From assembly GCF_030382115.1 (NCBI RefSeq), contig NZ_JAUDRJ010000003.1:1416240-1441993 (forward strand): DNA of 25,754 nucleotides. The letters are read 5' to 3'. The notes under the pieces are model-generated. The model saw only the letters and a program-made list of their open reading frames with translations. It did no database searches and was not told the DNA's origin. The position numbers were made by a program, and so were the translations under genes. The DNA is from Nostoc sp. GT001 (lineage in GTDB: Bacteria > Cyanobacteriota > Cyanobacteriia > Cyanobacteriales > Nostocaceae). Shown here one piece after another: positions 1-7,505 of this stretch. Each line of letters opens with the position of its first letter. Positions within the stretch are counted from its first letter, which is position 1.

Positions 1-76
1 TGGGGATTGGGCATGAGGTATGTATGAGGCATTGGGTATGGGTTATTCTCCTTGTCTCCCTAGTCCCTAGTCCCCA
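1..76. repeat. Dispersed repeat with CCCTAGT heptamers
   Basis: This stretch carries the words gggattgggcat and atgggttattctcc, then two tandem CCCTAGT heptamers at 58-71. The same two words return in the same order at 13104-13134, so it is one member of a dispersed non-coding family. Heptameric tandem repeats are characteristic of heterocystous cyanobacteria. No reading frame is visible. Confidence 0.6.
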
Positions 77-113
77 ATTCCTTGATGAAAACTGATATAG
101 AAAGGGTGAATTT

Positions 114-1052
114 ATGCGAATTCTGATTATGGGTGGTACTCGATTCATTGGTGTCTATTTGACTCAACTACTAGTGGAAAAAGGACACGAGGTAGTGCTG
201 TTCAATCGTGGGAATCGGCCAGCACCTTCTTTAGAGGGAGTAGGACAAATTATAGGCGATCGCACAGATGCTACTCAATTAAAAGCAAAGTTATCACAAG
301 AAAACTTTGATGTCATTTTTGACAATAACGGACGCGAACTTACTGATACTCAACCACTAGCAGAAATTTTTCAAGACCGAGTGCAACATTTTGTGTATAT
401 GAGTTCTGCGGGGGTTTATCTCAAATCTGACCAACTGCCCCACATAGAAGGTGATGCTGTAGATCCAAAAAGTCGCCATAAGGGTAAACATGAAACTGAA
501 GCTTATTTGACTCAATTGGGATTGCCCTTTACTTCTATTCGTCCTACTTATATTTACGGGCCTCGTAATTATAATGAGTTGGAAGGCTGGTTTTTTGACA
601 GAATTGTACGCGATCGCCCCATTCCTATCCCTGGAAATGGCTTGCATATCACGCAGCTAGGTCATGTAAAAGACTTGGCACAAGCAATGACTAAGGTTTT
701 GGGCAATAAACAAGCCGTAGGGCAGATTTATAATATCTCTGGCGATCGCTTTGTCACTTTTGATGGTTTAGCCCGTGCTAGTGCTGTCGCGGCTGGCAAA
801 TCACCCGATGCTGTCAAAATCGTCCACTACGACCCGAAAAAGTTTGATTTCGGCAAACGCAAAGCTTTTCCTATGCGGGTGCAGCATTTCTTTGCTTCGG
901 TGAATAAAGCGCAGACAGAATTAAACTGGCATCCTGAATATGATTTAATTTCTGGTTTACAAGACTCTCTGGAAAATGACTATTTGGCTAATGCAAAAGA
1001 CAAAGCTGATGTTGATTTTTCTGTAGATGAGGAGATTTTACAAGCGTTGTGA
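114..1052 (+). CDS. NAD-dependent epimerase/dehydratase-like protein, CSP41-type atypical SDR
   Basis: This 312-residue soluble protein has an N-terminal Rossmann fold with the dinucleotide motif GGTRFIG at residues 7-13. The segment YMSSAGVY (95-102) and RPTYIYGP (143-150) are typical of extended short-chain dehydrogenases of the nucleotide-sugar epimerase class. The catalytic YxxxK motif expected after residue 102 is missing; the corresponding stretch reads SRHKGKHETE (120-129). That pattern recalls cyanobacterial relatives of the chloroplast stem-loop binding protein CSP41, which are RNA- and ribosome-associated in plastids rather than classical epimerases. A purine-rich stretch (AAAGGGTG, about 101-108) precedes the ATG. 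Three HIP1 sites lie inside the gene. It stands alone on this strand, with a hairpin beginning directly after the stop. The fold is certain; the CSP41-like role is an inference from motif loss and overall resemblance. Confidence 0.85.
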   Translation: MRILIMGGTRFIGVYLTQLLVEKGHEVVLFNRGNRPAPSLEGVGQIIGDRTDATQLKAKLSQENFDVIFDNNGRELTDTQPLAEIFQDRVQHFVYMSSAGVYLKSDQLPHIEGDAVDPKSRHKGKHETEAYLTQLGLPFTSIRPTYIYGPRNYNELEGWFFDRIVRDRPIPIPGNGLHITQLGHVKDLAQAMTKVLGNKQAVGQIYNISGDRFVTFDGLARASAVAAGKSPDAVKIVHYDPKKFDFGKRKAFPMRVQHFFASVNKAQTELNWHPEYDLISGLQDSLENDYLANAKDKADVDFSVDEEILQAL

Positions 1053-1345
1053 GTAGCCAAGGGAATAGAATTCGCGGCTACACAGGCAAAGTCCGCCTCC
1101 GCGGACTAAGGTCAAATTAAGGGTTTGAAACCCACGGAGGCGGTCACTGAGCGGCTGGTGAGCGCAGTCGAACCATGTCGTACCCCTCCGGGGAAGCAAG
1201 CTACGCGCAGCGTCTCGTAGAGAAGTGTGGGTTTTGTATTTCGACTTCGGCTCCATCGAGCGAAGTCGAGATGCTCAACACAAGCTCATGTAGACGAGGT
1301 TTCTAACCGCTCGTTTCGCTTCAGTTGACTGATGCGATCGCATTT
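1053..1345. repeat. Composite palindromic repeat region
   Basis: This non-coding region is built from repeats. GTAGCC (1053-1058) pairs with GGCTAC (1076-1081) directly after the stop codon and may end transcription of the upstream gene, although no T-run follows. GTCCGC-CTCC-GCGGAC forms a hairpin at 1091-1106. A unit at 1193-1227 contains the core GCGTCTCGTAGAGAAGT, which recurs near 10051, 10158 and 18230. The segment GTTTGAAACCCACGGAGGCGG (about 1120-1142) seems interrupted: its expected continuation TGGGTTTTGT appears only at about 1227. The small reading frames here are chance. Confidence 0.6.
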
Positions 1346-1420
1346 TCATAACTCATCAGGGTTAACACCTAACTCTCGCAGTTGTGCATGATCAGAGTTT
1401 TGTTTTGGTCGCTTGGGCAT
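1346..1420 (-). pseudogene. Possible C-terminal remnant of a Uma2-like nuclease
   Basis: The minus strand reads ATG followed by 24 codons ending in AQLRELGVNPDEL and a TGA stop. The ending resembles C-termini of Uma2-family putative endonucleases, which are very common in cyanobacteria and often end in a LRELGIxPDxL-like sequence. No in-frame coding continues upstream; a TGA lies a few codons before the ATG. It therefore looks like a decayed tail rather than a gene. The identification rests only on this short motif. Confidence 0.3.
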
Positions 1421-2164
1421 GGCGGTAAACCAAACTTTTCATTACCTCGTTTAATAATTGAATTTACCTAAGAATTCAGTCCACTTTTGACAAAGTTATT
1501 CTCTCGTTACAATACTGTTTCATATCCTATTTTAATTTGTGAAAAACCTTAAAGATAATGATAATCAAGCAGATCCTCTCGAAACTCGTTCCCAGCCTCC
1601 AGGCTGGGAACGAGGATACAATAAGTCTTTGGGCTTTTCTTAGTGCCATTCGGCTCAATCCCTTAACGATGCAAAATTTTTCAGGTTACTGGCAGTACTT
1701 GATGTTTCTATCTAGTCTACGTATTAATTGATCAGGTTAATGTCAAGCTAATACAAGCAAAGGTTTGTAAGTGCAATTACTGATGTGATATAGCATGTTA
1801 ACGTAATTTATGCAAGTGAAAATAGCTGCGGAAATATACTGAATTATTTAACAAAATTTCTTATTTGCCTTGTCATGTCTCAGAAAATATACGGTCACAA
1901 TCATTAACTTATTATAGATATCCTTTATTAGAGCTAATTGCCTCTCAAAGTTAAGAAACTTGGTATCAGTTACTAAAACTATGACGAGTAGTGAGACTGC
2001 CAGTCACCCTTATTTTTCAGAGATGGGAACGCGTGACAATCCTAACGGCACTAACGCAGCGATCGCGGGTGGAGCGTCTCATGAGCGCAGCCTCTCGTAA
2101 AAAGCTGGCTCACCGTTTTTACCACTTTAGTCAGCAGCTACTTTTTCAACTAGGAAGGTAAAAA
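1421..2164. other. Non-coding leader region of the sensor kinase gene
   Basis: No credible gene is visible in these 744 bases. The region is AT-rich apart from a perfect 14-bp inverted repeat at 1585-1614 and a degenerate GCGTCTC.../GCAGCCTCTCGTA repeat with a HIP1 site at 2059-2105. The promoter of the downstream kinase gene probably lies in the AT-rich part (1740-2000), but no clear -35/-10 pair could be chosen. Confidence 0.5.
1585..1614. repeat. Perfect palindrome, 14-bp arms with 2-base centre
   Basis: CTCGTTCCCAGCCT at 1585-1598 is followed by CC and the exact reverse complement AGGCTGGGAACGAG at 1601-1614. It lies inside AT-rich DNA, far from either neighbouring gene, and has no T-run, so it looks like a dispersed extragenic palindrome rather than a terminator. 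Confidence 0.75.
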
Positions 2165-3658
2165 ATGGAATGGGCTATTTACAAAAAGAATACAGGCAGT
2201 TTTGTAATAGCAGTCGCAATTATGACTAGTGTTGGTATAATCTCATATCTTAGTTTGCTTCAGTATAGAGAAAACGCTCAAAGGGTAACACATACACGCG
2301 AAGTGCTTGAAAAAACAAAAGAAGTAATGTCACAGATCAAAGATGCAGAGACTGGACAACGAGGCTATCTTCTCACGGGCAAAGAACGGTATCTGGAACC
2401 GTATCGCACTGCAACTGGACAGATTGCTCAGAAACTTCAGGCTCTGCGCCAATTGACTGCGGATAATCCGAATCAACAGCGGCAGCTCGATCGCCTTGAA
2501 CCCCTGATAAGCAAAAAACTGGTTTTGATTGAACAGACGATTAACGCTAGGAGCAAAAATTTAGAGTCAGCGCTGCAAATAATTCAGACAGATCGGGGTC
2601 AGCAGATTATGGAAGACATCCGAATGCTGACCAGAGATATGGAAAATGAAGAGAAAGAGTTGTTGAAACAGCGGTCAATGGAGGCGAACGCCAGCGCTCA
2701 TCAAACAACTTTGCTAACTATTTTTGGCAGCATTATCGCTTCTGCGATCATCGGTTTAGCAGCCACGATTACCAATCAGGAACTCGTCAAACGCAAACTG
2801 ATGGAAAATTATTTGCAAAATGCTCGTGATGAATTAGAAATAGAGATTAGCAAACGGACTGCTGAACTAAGAAACACTAACGAAGAATTACAAACTGAAA
2901 TTAATGAGCGCAAAAAGGCGGAGTCAGAGATTCTGCGTCTGAACGTCCAGCTTGAGCAGCGAGTTGCAGAACGCACAGCACAACTCGAAGCCACTAACAA
3001 AGAGATGGAAGCATTTAGTTATTCTGTGTCTCACGACCTGCGCGCCCCCTTGCGGAGCATCGACGGCTTTAGCCAAGCACTTCTAGAAGATTATGCTGAC
3101 AAGCTGGACGCATTAGGTCAAAACTACCTCCAGCGAGTGCGTGCAGCCACCCAGAGAATGGCACAACTCATTGATGATTTACTAAATCTGTCACGATTGA
3201 CGCGTAGTGAGATGCGTTACGAAAAGGTCGATCTCAGCGCACTGGTGGAGGCGATCGCTACAGAGTTGCACAAAACCCAACCAGAACGCCAAGTAGAGTT
3301 TGTCATTGCGCCGGGATTGGTTGCTAATGGTGATGCTCATCTGTTGCGGATCGTGCTAGAAAACCTGCTAGGTAATGCCTGGAAGTTTACAGGAAAACAT
3401 CAAAAAGCACGGATAGAATTTGGGCTTTTGCTGCAAGATAACACCGATGTATATTTTGTCCGTGATGATGGCACAGGCTTCGATATGGCCTATGTCGAGA
3501 AACTCTTCGGTGCTTTTCAGCGCCTACACGCCATGACTGAGTTTGAAGGTACTGGTATCGGACTAGCTACTGTGCAGCGCATTATTCACCGTCATGGCGG
3601 CCGTGTCTGGGCTGAAAGCGCAGTGGAGCAAGGCGCAACATTTTACTTCACCCTTTAA
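2165..3658 (+). CDS. CHASE3-domain sensor histidine kinase
   Basis: This 497-residue kinase has two membrane segments (about 11-33 and 181-203). They enclose an extracytoplasmic CHASE3 sensor with the signature [13 protein letters not shown] (60-72). A long coiled coil (about 205-285) links this to the catalytic core. The HisKA motif [19 protein letters not shown] (284-302) places the phospho-histidine at His290. The ATPase domain has an N box ([11 protein letters not shown], 398-408), a G1 box DDGTGF (434-439) and a G2 box GTGIGLATV (462-470), so it should be active. A strong ribosome site AGGAAGG ends six bases before the ATG. The core resembles cyanobacterial phytochrome-type kinases, which typically pair with Rcp1-like receivers, and such a receiver begins 15 bases downstream. 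The ligand of the CHASE3 domain cannot be read from sequence. Confidence 0.92.
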   Translation: MEWAIYKKNTGSFVIAVAIMTSVGIISYLSLLQYRENAQRVTHTREVLEKTKEVMSQIKDAETGQRGYLLTGKERYLEPYRTATGQIAQKLQALRQLTADNPNQQRQLDRLEPLISKKLVLIEQTINARSKNLESALQIIQTDRGQQIMEDIRMLTRDMENEEKELLKQRSMEANASAHQTTLLTIFGSIIASAIIGLAATITNQELVKRKLMENYLQNARDELEIEISKRTAELRNTNEELQTEINERKKAESEILRLNVQLEQRVAERTAQLEATNKEMEAFSYSVSHDLRAPLRSIDGFSQALLEDYADKLDALGQNYLQRVRAATQRMAQLIDDLLNLSRLTRSEMRYEKVDLSALVEAIATELHKTQPERQVEFVIAPGLVANGDAHLLRIVLENLLGNAWKFTGKHQKARIEFGLLLQDNTDVYFVRDDGTGFDMAYVEKLFGAFQRLHAMTEFEGTGIGLATVQRIIHRHGGRVWAESAVEQGATFYFTL

Positions 3659-3673
3659 CTAGAGGAATAAAAC

Positions 3674-4102
3674 ATGATTTTACTTGTAGAAGACAATCCT
3701 GATGATGAAGCGCTAACCCTACGCGCACTTAAGAAAAACAATATTTTGAACGAGGTGGTGGTGGCACGCGATGGGGTAGAAGCCCTAGATTATCTCTTTG
3801 GTAAAGGTGTCTACGCCGATCGCGACATGAACATTATGCCAAATCTCATCCTTCTAGATTTGAAGTTGCCTAAAATGGATGGTCTGGAAGTTTTGCGACA
3901 GCTGCGGGCCGATGACAGGACAAAAATCCTTCCCGTCGTCATTCTCACCTCCTCCAAAGAGGAGCAAGACTTAATCAATGGTTACAGCTTGGGAGCCAAC
4001 AGCTATGTTCGGAAACCAGTAGACTTTTCCCAATTCAGTGAAGCAGTGCGACAACTAGGATTGTACTGGTTTGTCTTAAACGAATCACCACCAAGGATAT
4101 AG
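3674..4102 (+). CDS. Rcp1-like single-domain response regulator
   Basis: This 142-residue protein is a lone receiver domain. Acidic-pocket residues are Glu6 and Asp7, the phospho-acceptor is Asp62 in LLDLKLP, the switch residue is Thr92 in LTSS, and the conserved lysine is Lys114 in YVRKP. The long loop around residues 43-56 and the C-terminal extension match Rcp1-type partners of cyanobacterial phytochrome-like kinases. There is no output domain, so it probably passes phosphate on or acts by protein contact. The start is set by AGAGGA at 3661-3666 and by an in-frame TAA just upstream; the N-terminus is a few residues shorter than usual for the family. It is almost surely co-transcribed with the kinase gene 15 bases upstream. 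The insertion sequence begins 35 bases after its stop. Confidence 0.9.
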   Translation: MILLVEDNPDDEALTLRALKKNNILNEVVVARDGVEALDYLFGKGVYADRDMNIMPNLILLDLKLPKMDGLEVLRQLRADDRTKILPVVILTSSKEEQDLINGYSLGANSYVRKPVDFSQFSEAVRQLGLYWFVLNESPPRI

Positions 4103-4137
4103 CTTCTAGCAATCCTCCAAAATCAGGTTATAGATGC

Positions 4138-4152
4138 CAATACCTTAGCCAA
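4138..4152 (+). repeat. IS left terminal inverted repeat
   Basis: CAATACCTTAGCCAA, preceded by target duplication AGATGC at 4132-4137. It pairs with 5575-5589 with two mismatches. Confidence 0.9.
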
Positions 4153-4232
4153 AATAAGAGGATGAGGAGAGAGGGCCGATGTAGTAGAGTTATTGTCTCT
4201 CACAACGACAACTCAAAAACTACAATCAGCCC

Positions 4233-5573
4233 ATGTCCGATATCTTATCACTGCTACAATGCTTGCTACCGCAGATAAACGCTACGACGATGCGGCAATT
4301 GAACCAGATAATCCTGGCTATGTTAGCGATGAGCGGACGAGTCACGATGTTGGGAATTTCCCGTTGGGCAGGCATTGGTGGTAGTTATCGGACGATGTTG
4401 CGGTTTTTTCATACAGTAATACCTTGGGCTACATTGTTTTGGCTATTTTTCCGCAAGCATTTGTTCCGTGCGAATGAGGTATATTTGCTTGCAGGAGATG
4501 AAGTTGTAGTCAGTAAATCGGGTAAAAAGACTTATGGATTAGATAGATTCTTTTCTAGCCTAGCCAATAAACCGATATCAGGATTATCTTTCTTTGTATT
4601 ATCATTAGTGAGTGTTGAACAGAGGCACTCGTTTCCGATTCAGATAGAACAGGTAATAAAGAAAGATACTCAAACAAAAAGTACCTCGACAATCGAAAAA
4701 CCAAACAAAAAAGAAAAGCGTGGGCGTGGACGACCAAAAGGAAGTAAAAACAAAAATAAAAAGGAAGTGATATTAACATCTGAATTAATACTAATTCAGA
4801 AAATGATTGGTTCACTATTCAAGTTATTAGCTAACTCTATTTCCCTCACCTACTTGGTAGTAGATGGTCATTTTGGTAACAACAATGCTTTGCAGATGGC
4901 ACGTCTTGTCAACTTGCAGATAATTTCCAAATTGCGCCATGATTCAGCATTATACTTCCCTTATGAAAATCCTGACTCCAGTAAGCGCTCTCGTCGTAAA
5001 TACGGTGATAAGCTAGACTATCGTAATATACCTGACAAATACTTATGTAAAAGTGCTATTGAGGATGATATTCAAACTGATATTTATCAAGCCACTCTTA
5101 TTCACAAAGAATTTGCCCAAGCTCTCAATGTAGTGATTTTGGTCAAAACCAATCTTAAAACTAATGCTTGCAGCCATGTAATTATTTTTTCTAGCGACCT
5201 AACTCTGTCATTTGAAAAAATTATCGACTATTACAAACTCCGTTTCCAAATCGAGTTTAATTTTAGGGATGCCAAGCAGTTTTGGGGATTGGAAGATTTT
5301 ATGAACCTGAGCCAAACTGCCGTGACTAATGCTTCTAATTTAGCATTTTTTATGGTCAATTTATCCCACCATCTTCTCGCTGATTTCCAGCAACTCAATC
5401 CCGGTTCTGGCATTATTGACCTTAAGGCTTACCATCGTGGTTTTCGATATGTTCGTGAAATGTTAAAAATGCTTCCCGAAATCCCTGAGCCTATTTTATT
5501 AACCCAGATTTTTGCCAAGCTTACTTCTTTAGGACGTATTCATCCCGTTTCCACTGGCGTTGAACCCTCGTAA
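4233..5573 (+). CDS. IS4-family DDE transposase
   Basis: This 446-residue protein is the only gene of the flanking insertion sequence. The catalytic triad is visible: Asp89 in LLAGDEVVVSKSGKKTYGLD, Asp211 in YLVVDGHFGN and Glu341. The last lies in an exact YREK signature (Tyr334, Arg337, Glu341, Lys348, spacing Y-2-R-3-E-6-K), which defines the IS4 family. Residues 162-177 are a basic AT-hook-like stretch with GRGRPKGSKNK, probably an extra DNA contact. No stop or frameshift interrupts it, and the length fits a complete enzyme, so the copy may be active. The ATG at 4233 has no strong ribosome site; other starts are not excluded. Confidence 0.92.
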   Translation: MSDILSLLQCLLPQINATTMRQLNQIILAMLAMSGRVTMLGISRWAGIGGSYRTMLRFFHTVIPWATLFWLFFRKHLFRANEVYLLAGDEVVVSKSGKKTYGLDRFFSSLANKPISGLSFFVLSLVSVEQRHSFPIQIEQVIKKDTQTKSTSTIEKPNKKEKRGRGRPKGSKNKNKKEVILTSELILIQKMIGSLFKLLANSISLTYLVVDGHFGNNNALQMARLVNLQIISKLRHDSALYFPYENPDSSKRSRRKYGDKLDYRNIPDKYLCKSAIEDDIQTDIYQATLIHKEFAQALNVVILVKTNLKTNACSHVIIFSSDLTLSFEKIIDYYKLRFQIEFNFRDAKQFWGLEDFMNLSQTAVTNASNLAFFMVNLSHHLLADFQQLNPGSGIIDLKAYHRGFRYVREMLKMLPEIPEPILLTQIFAKLTSLGRIHPVSTGVEPS

Positions 5574-5574
5574 A

Positions 5575-5589
5575 TTGGCAGAGGTATTG
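5575..5589 (-). repeat. IS right terminal inverted repeat
   Basis: TTGGCAGAGGTATTG on the plus strand, followed by target duplication AGATGC at 5590-5595. Confidence 0.9.
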
Positions 5590-5611
5590 AGATGCAAGGC
5601 TGACTTTCTTA

Positions 5612-5630
5612 ATTACGAATTACGAATTAC
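5612..5630. repeat. ATTACGA heptamer tandem repeat abutting a start codon
   Basis: Two ATTACGA units and a partial third (ATTAC) end at 5630, and the ATG of the next gene starts at 5631. The repeat therefore occupies the position of the ribosome-binding site, and no Shine-Dalgarno-like word is present. The same heptamer occurs at 9982-9994 and 10070-10083, and a single copy lies near 10225. Confidence 0.8.
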
Positions 5631-6668
5631 ATGGGTATACCACTGCGCGTATTAATTGTTGAAGATTCAGAAGACGACGCTTTGTTGCTGCTGCGTGAAC
5701 TGCAACGTGGTGGCTACGAAGTAACCTTTGAACGGATTGATACACCCACAGCCATGAAAGCTGCGATCGCAGGGCAAACATGGGATATCGTGATCTGTGA
5801 TTATTCTATGCCCACCTTTAGCGCCCCAGATGCATTGAAGCAGGTTAAGGAAAGTGGACTTGACTTACCATTCATTATCGTCTCAGGAACTATTGGCGAA
5901 GATACCGCAGTCGCCGCCATGAAAGCTGGTGCCCATGACTACATTATCAAAGGCAATCTAGCACGACTTACCCCTGCTGTTGCCCGCGAGTTGCGTGAGG
6001 CACTAGTGAGGCGAGAACGTAAACAAGCAGAAGAGCAGATTAAAGCATCGCTTCAAGAAAAAGAGGTGCTATTGAAAGAAATTCATCACCGGGTAAAAAA
6101 TAATTTGCAGATTATTTCTAGTCTGCTTAACCTGCAAGCAGAGTATCTCAAGGACAATCAAGCCCTTGAGGTATTCAAAGATAGCCAGAACCGGATTGAA
6201 TCAATGGCTCTGATCCACGAGAAACTATATCAATCTCAAGATTTGGCAAGGATTAATTTTGCCGACTATATTCAAGATTTAGTAACTAATTTATTTTATT
6301 CATACAACGTTAATTCCAGCAATATTACCTTGAAAATGAACGTTGAGGAGGTTTTTTTAGCCATTAATGCAGCTATTCCTTGTGGTTTGATTATCAATGA
6401 ACTGATTTCAAATTCCCTAAAATATGCCTTTCCCCAAAGAGAACCAGGAGAAATTGGTATTGAATTTTGCTCTACAGAAGGAAATTTATTTACACTTACT
6501 ATCAGTGATAATGGTGTCGGTTTTGCCCAAGATTTTGACTTTGAAGCTACAGAATCATTAGGTTTACGATTAGTCAAAGGTCTAATACATCAGCTACAAG
6601 GCAATATCGATTTTATCAGCGACAAGGGAGTAGAGTATAAAATTATATTTCCGAATAAAATTTTCTAA
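5631..6668 (+). CDS. REC-HisKA_2 histidine kinase
   Basis: This 345-residue cytoplasmic protein begins with a receiver domain: Glu11 and Asp12 acidic pocket, phospho-acceptor Asp57 in CDYSMP, switch Ser85, Lys107. A short coiled linker (about 125-150) leads to a HisKA_2 dimerisation and phosphotransfer domain with the motif [11 protein letters not shown] (150-160), the likely phospho-histidine being His153. The ATPase part has [12 protein letters not shown] (256-267) and DNGVGF (293-298), and ends with GLRLVKGL. It belongs to the HisKA_2/HWE-like class, often placed with receivers and cyclic-dinucleotide proteins. No other in-frame Met occurs before residue 42, so the ATG at 5631 is favoured despite lacking a ribosome site. 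The gene ends 21 bases before the REC-PAS-GGDEF-EAL gene, so these two probably share a transcript. The IS just upstream probably cuts it off from the promoter of the CHASE3 kinase gene. Confidence 0.9.
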   Translation: MGIPLRVLIVEDSEDDALLLLRELQRGGYEVTFERIDTPTAMKAAIAGQTWDIVICDYSMPTFSAPDALKQVKESGLDLPFIIVSGTIGEDTAVAAMKAGAHDYIIKGNLARLTPAVARELREALVRRERKQAEEQIKASLQEKEVLLKEIHHRVKNNLQIISSLLNLQAEYLKDNQALEVFKDSQNRIESMALIHEKLYQSQDLARINFADYIQDLVTNLFYSYNVNSSNITLKMNVEEVFLAINAAIPCGLIINELISNSLKYAFPQREPGEIGIEFCSTEGNLFTLTISDNGVGFAQDFDFEATESLGLRLVKGLIHQLQGNIDFISDKGVEYKIIFPNKIF

Positions 6669-6689
6669 TTTTAGAAGTTAAATAAAATT

Positions 6690-7505
6690 ATGAACCCAGT
6701 AAATATATTAATTGTTGAAGATGAAATTATCGTGGCAATGGATATACAAAATCGGCTCAGAAAATTTGGATACAGTGTTATGGCGCTTGCCGATTCGGGA
6801 GAAGAAGCAATTAAGAAAGCAGCAGATGATTCTCTTGATTTAGTTCTAATGGATATTCACCTTAAAGGAAACATGGACGGTGTGGAGGCTGCTCAGATAA
6901 TTCATAATCTTTTTGATATTCCAGTTATATATCTGACTGCTAATGCAGATGAATCAACGTTAAATCAGGCCAAGGCGACAGAACCGTTTGGCTACATTCT
7001 CAAGCCTTTCAAAGAAAAAGAATTAAAGTTCACAATTGAAATTACCCTTTCTAAACATCAAACTGAAAAAAAAATCAAACAGAATGAACAATGGCTAACT
7101 ACTGTACTTAAAAGTATTGGAGATGCTGTGATTACTAGCGACGAAGCTGGAACTGTGAATTTCATGAATCCAATTGCGGAGGTACTGACGGGTTGGAATT
7201 ATGCAGATGCATTTGGTAAAAAAGCAACAGAAGTATTTAATATTACTCAGAAAGCAACTCGTATAATAATTGAAAATCCTGTAGAGCAAGTCCTTCAGTC
7301 GGGCGTTAATGTCGGTCTACCAGAACAGACGATACTTATTACTAAAAACGGTACAGAAATACCAATTGATGATAGTACTGCACCGATTAAAGATGACAAC
7401 GGTAACATCACTAGGTGCAGTTTTGGTCTTTCAGGATATCACCGAACGCAACCAAATTCTGGAGGCACTAGCGCGTCGCCAGCAAGAATTCAAAGCACTA
7501 GTTGA
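6690..7505 (+). CDS. 5' part of split gene: receiver plus PAS1
   Basis: As written this frame encodes 271 residues. The receiver has Glu10 and Asp11, phospho-acceptor Asp55 in LMDIHL, switch Thr83 and Lys105 in ILKPF. It is followed by a PAS domain from about residue 127 (EQWLTTVLKSIGDAVITSD). After residue 241 the frame leaves the PAS domain and reads about 30 unrelated residues to a stop. If expressed alone it would be a phospho-receiver with a truncated PAS and no output. It starts 21 bases after the REC-HisKA_2 gene, a likely source of its phosphate. Confidence 0.8.
   Translation: MNPVNILIVEDEIIVAMDIQNRLRKFGYSVMALADSGEEAIKKAADDSLDLVLMDIHLKGNMDGVEAAQIIHNLFDIPVIYLTANADESTLNQAKATEPFGYILKPFKEKELKFTIEITLSKHQTEKKIKQNEQWLTTVLKSIGDAVITSDEAGTVNFMNPIAEVLTGWNYADAFGKKATEVFNITQKATRIIIENPVEQVLQSGVNVGLPEQTILITKNGTEIPIDDSTAPIKDDNGNITRCSFGLSGYHRTQPNSGGTSASPARIQSTS

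Larger units (their letters stand above)
4138..5589 (+). mobile_element. Complete IS4-type insertion sequence with TSD
   Basis: The element is 1452 bp. The left end CAATACCTTAGCCAA (4138-4152) and the reverse complement of the right end, CAATACCTCTGCCAA (5575-5589), match at 13 of 15 positions. Both ends are flanked by the direct repeat AGATGC (4132-4137 and 5590-5595), a 6-bp target-site duplication. One transposase gene fills the element, with its stop codon one base inside the right inverted repeat. It contains no HIP1 octamer. It separates the Rcp1-like gene from the REC-HisKA_2 gene; without it those two genes would be about 70 bp apart. Element ends and duplication are seen directly; the subgroup within IS4 is not determined. 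Confidence 0.92.

Noticed and set aside
1038..1256. A 72-codon minus-strand frame
   Set aside because: It lies wholly in palindromic repeat DNA and overlaps the end of the CSP41-like gene.
4193..4384. A second frame at the start of the IS, possibly a frameshifted orfA
   Set aside because: The main frame alone contains the full DDE domain and a normal N-terminus; IS4-type elements use a single frame, and this one has no recognisable helix-turn-helix.
7407..7420. Programmed +1 frameshift
   Set aside because: AGG after ACT recalls slow-codon shift sites, but the Thr codon has no good +1 re-pairing, no stimulatory hairpin or Shine-Dalgarno-like word stands out, and signalling proteins of this kind are not known to use one. 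A mutation or a sequencing error is simpler.
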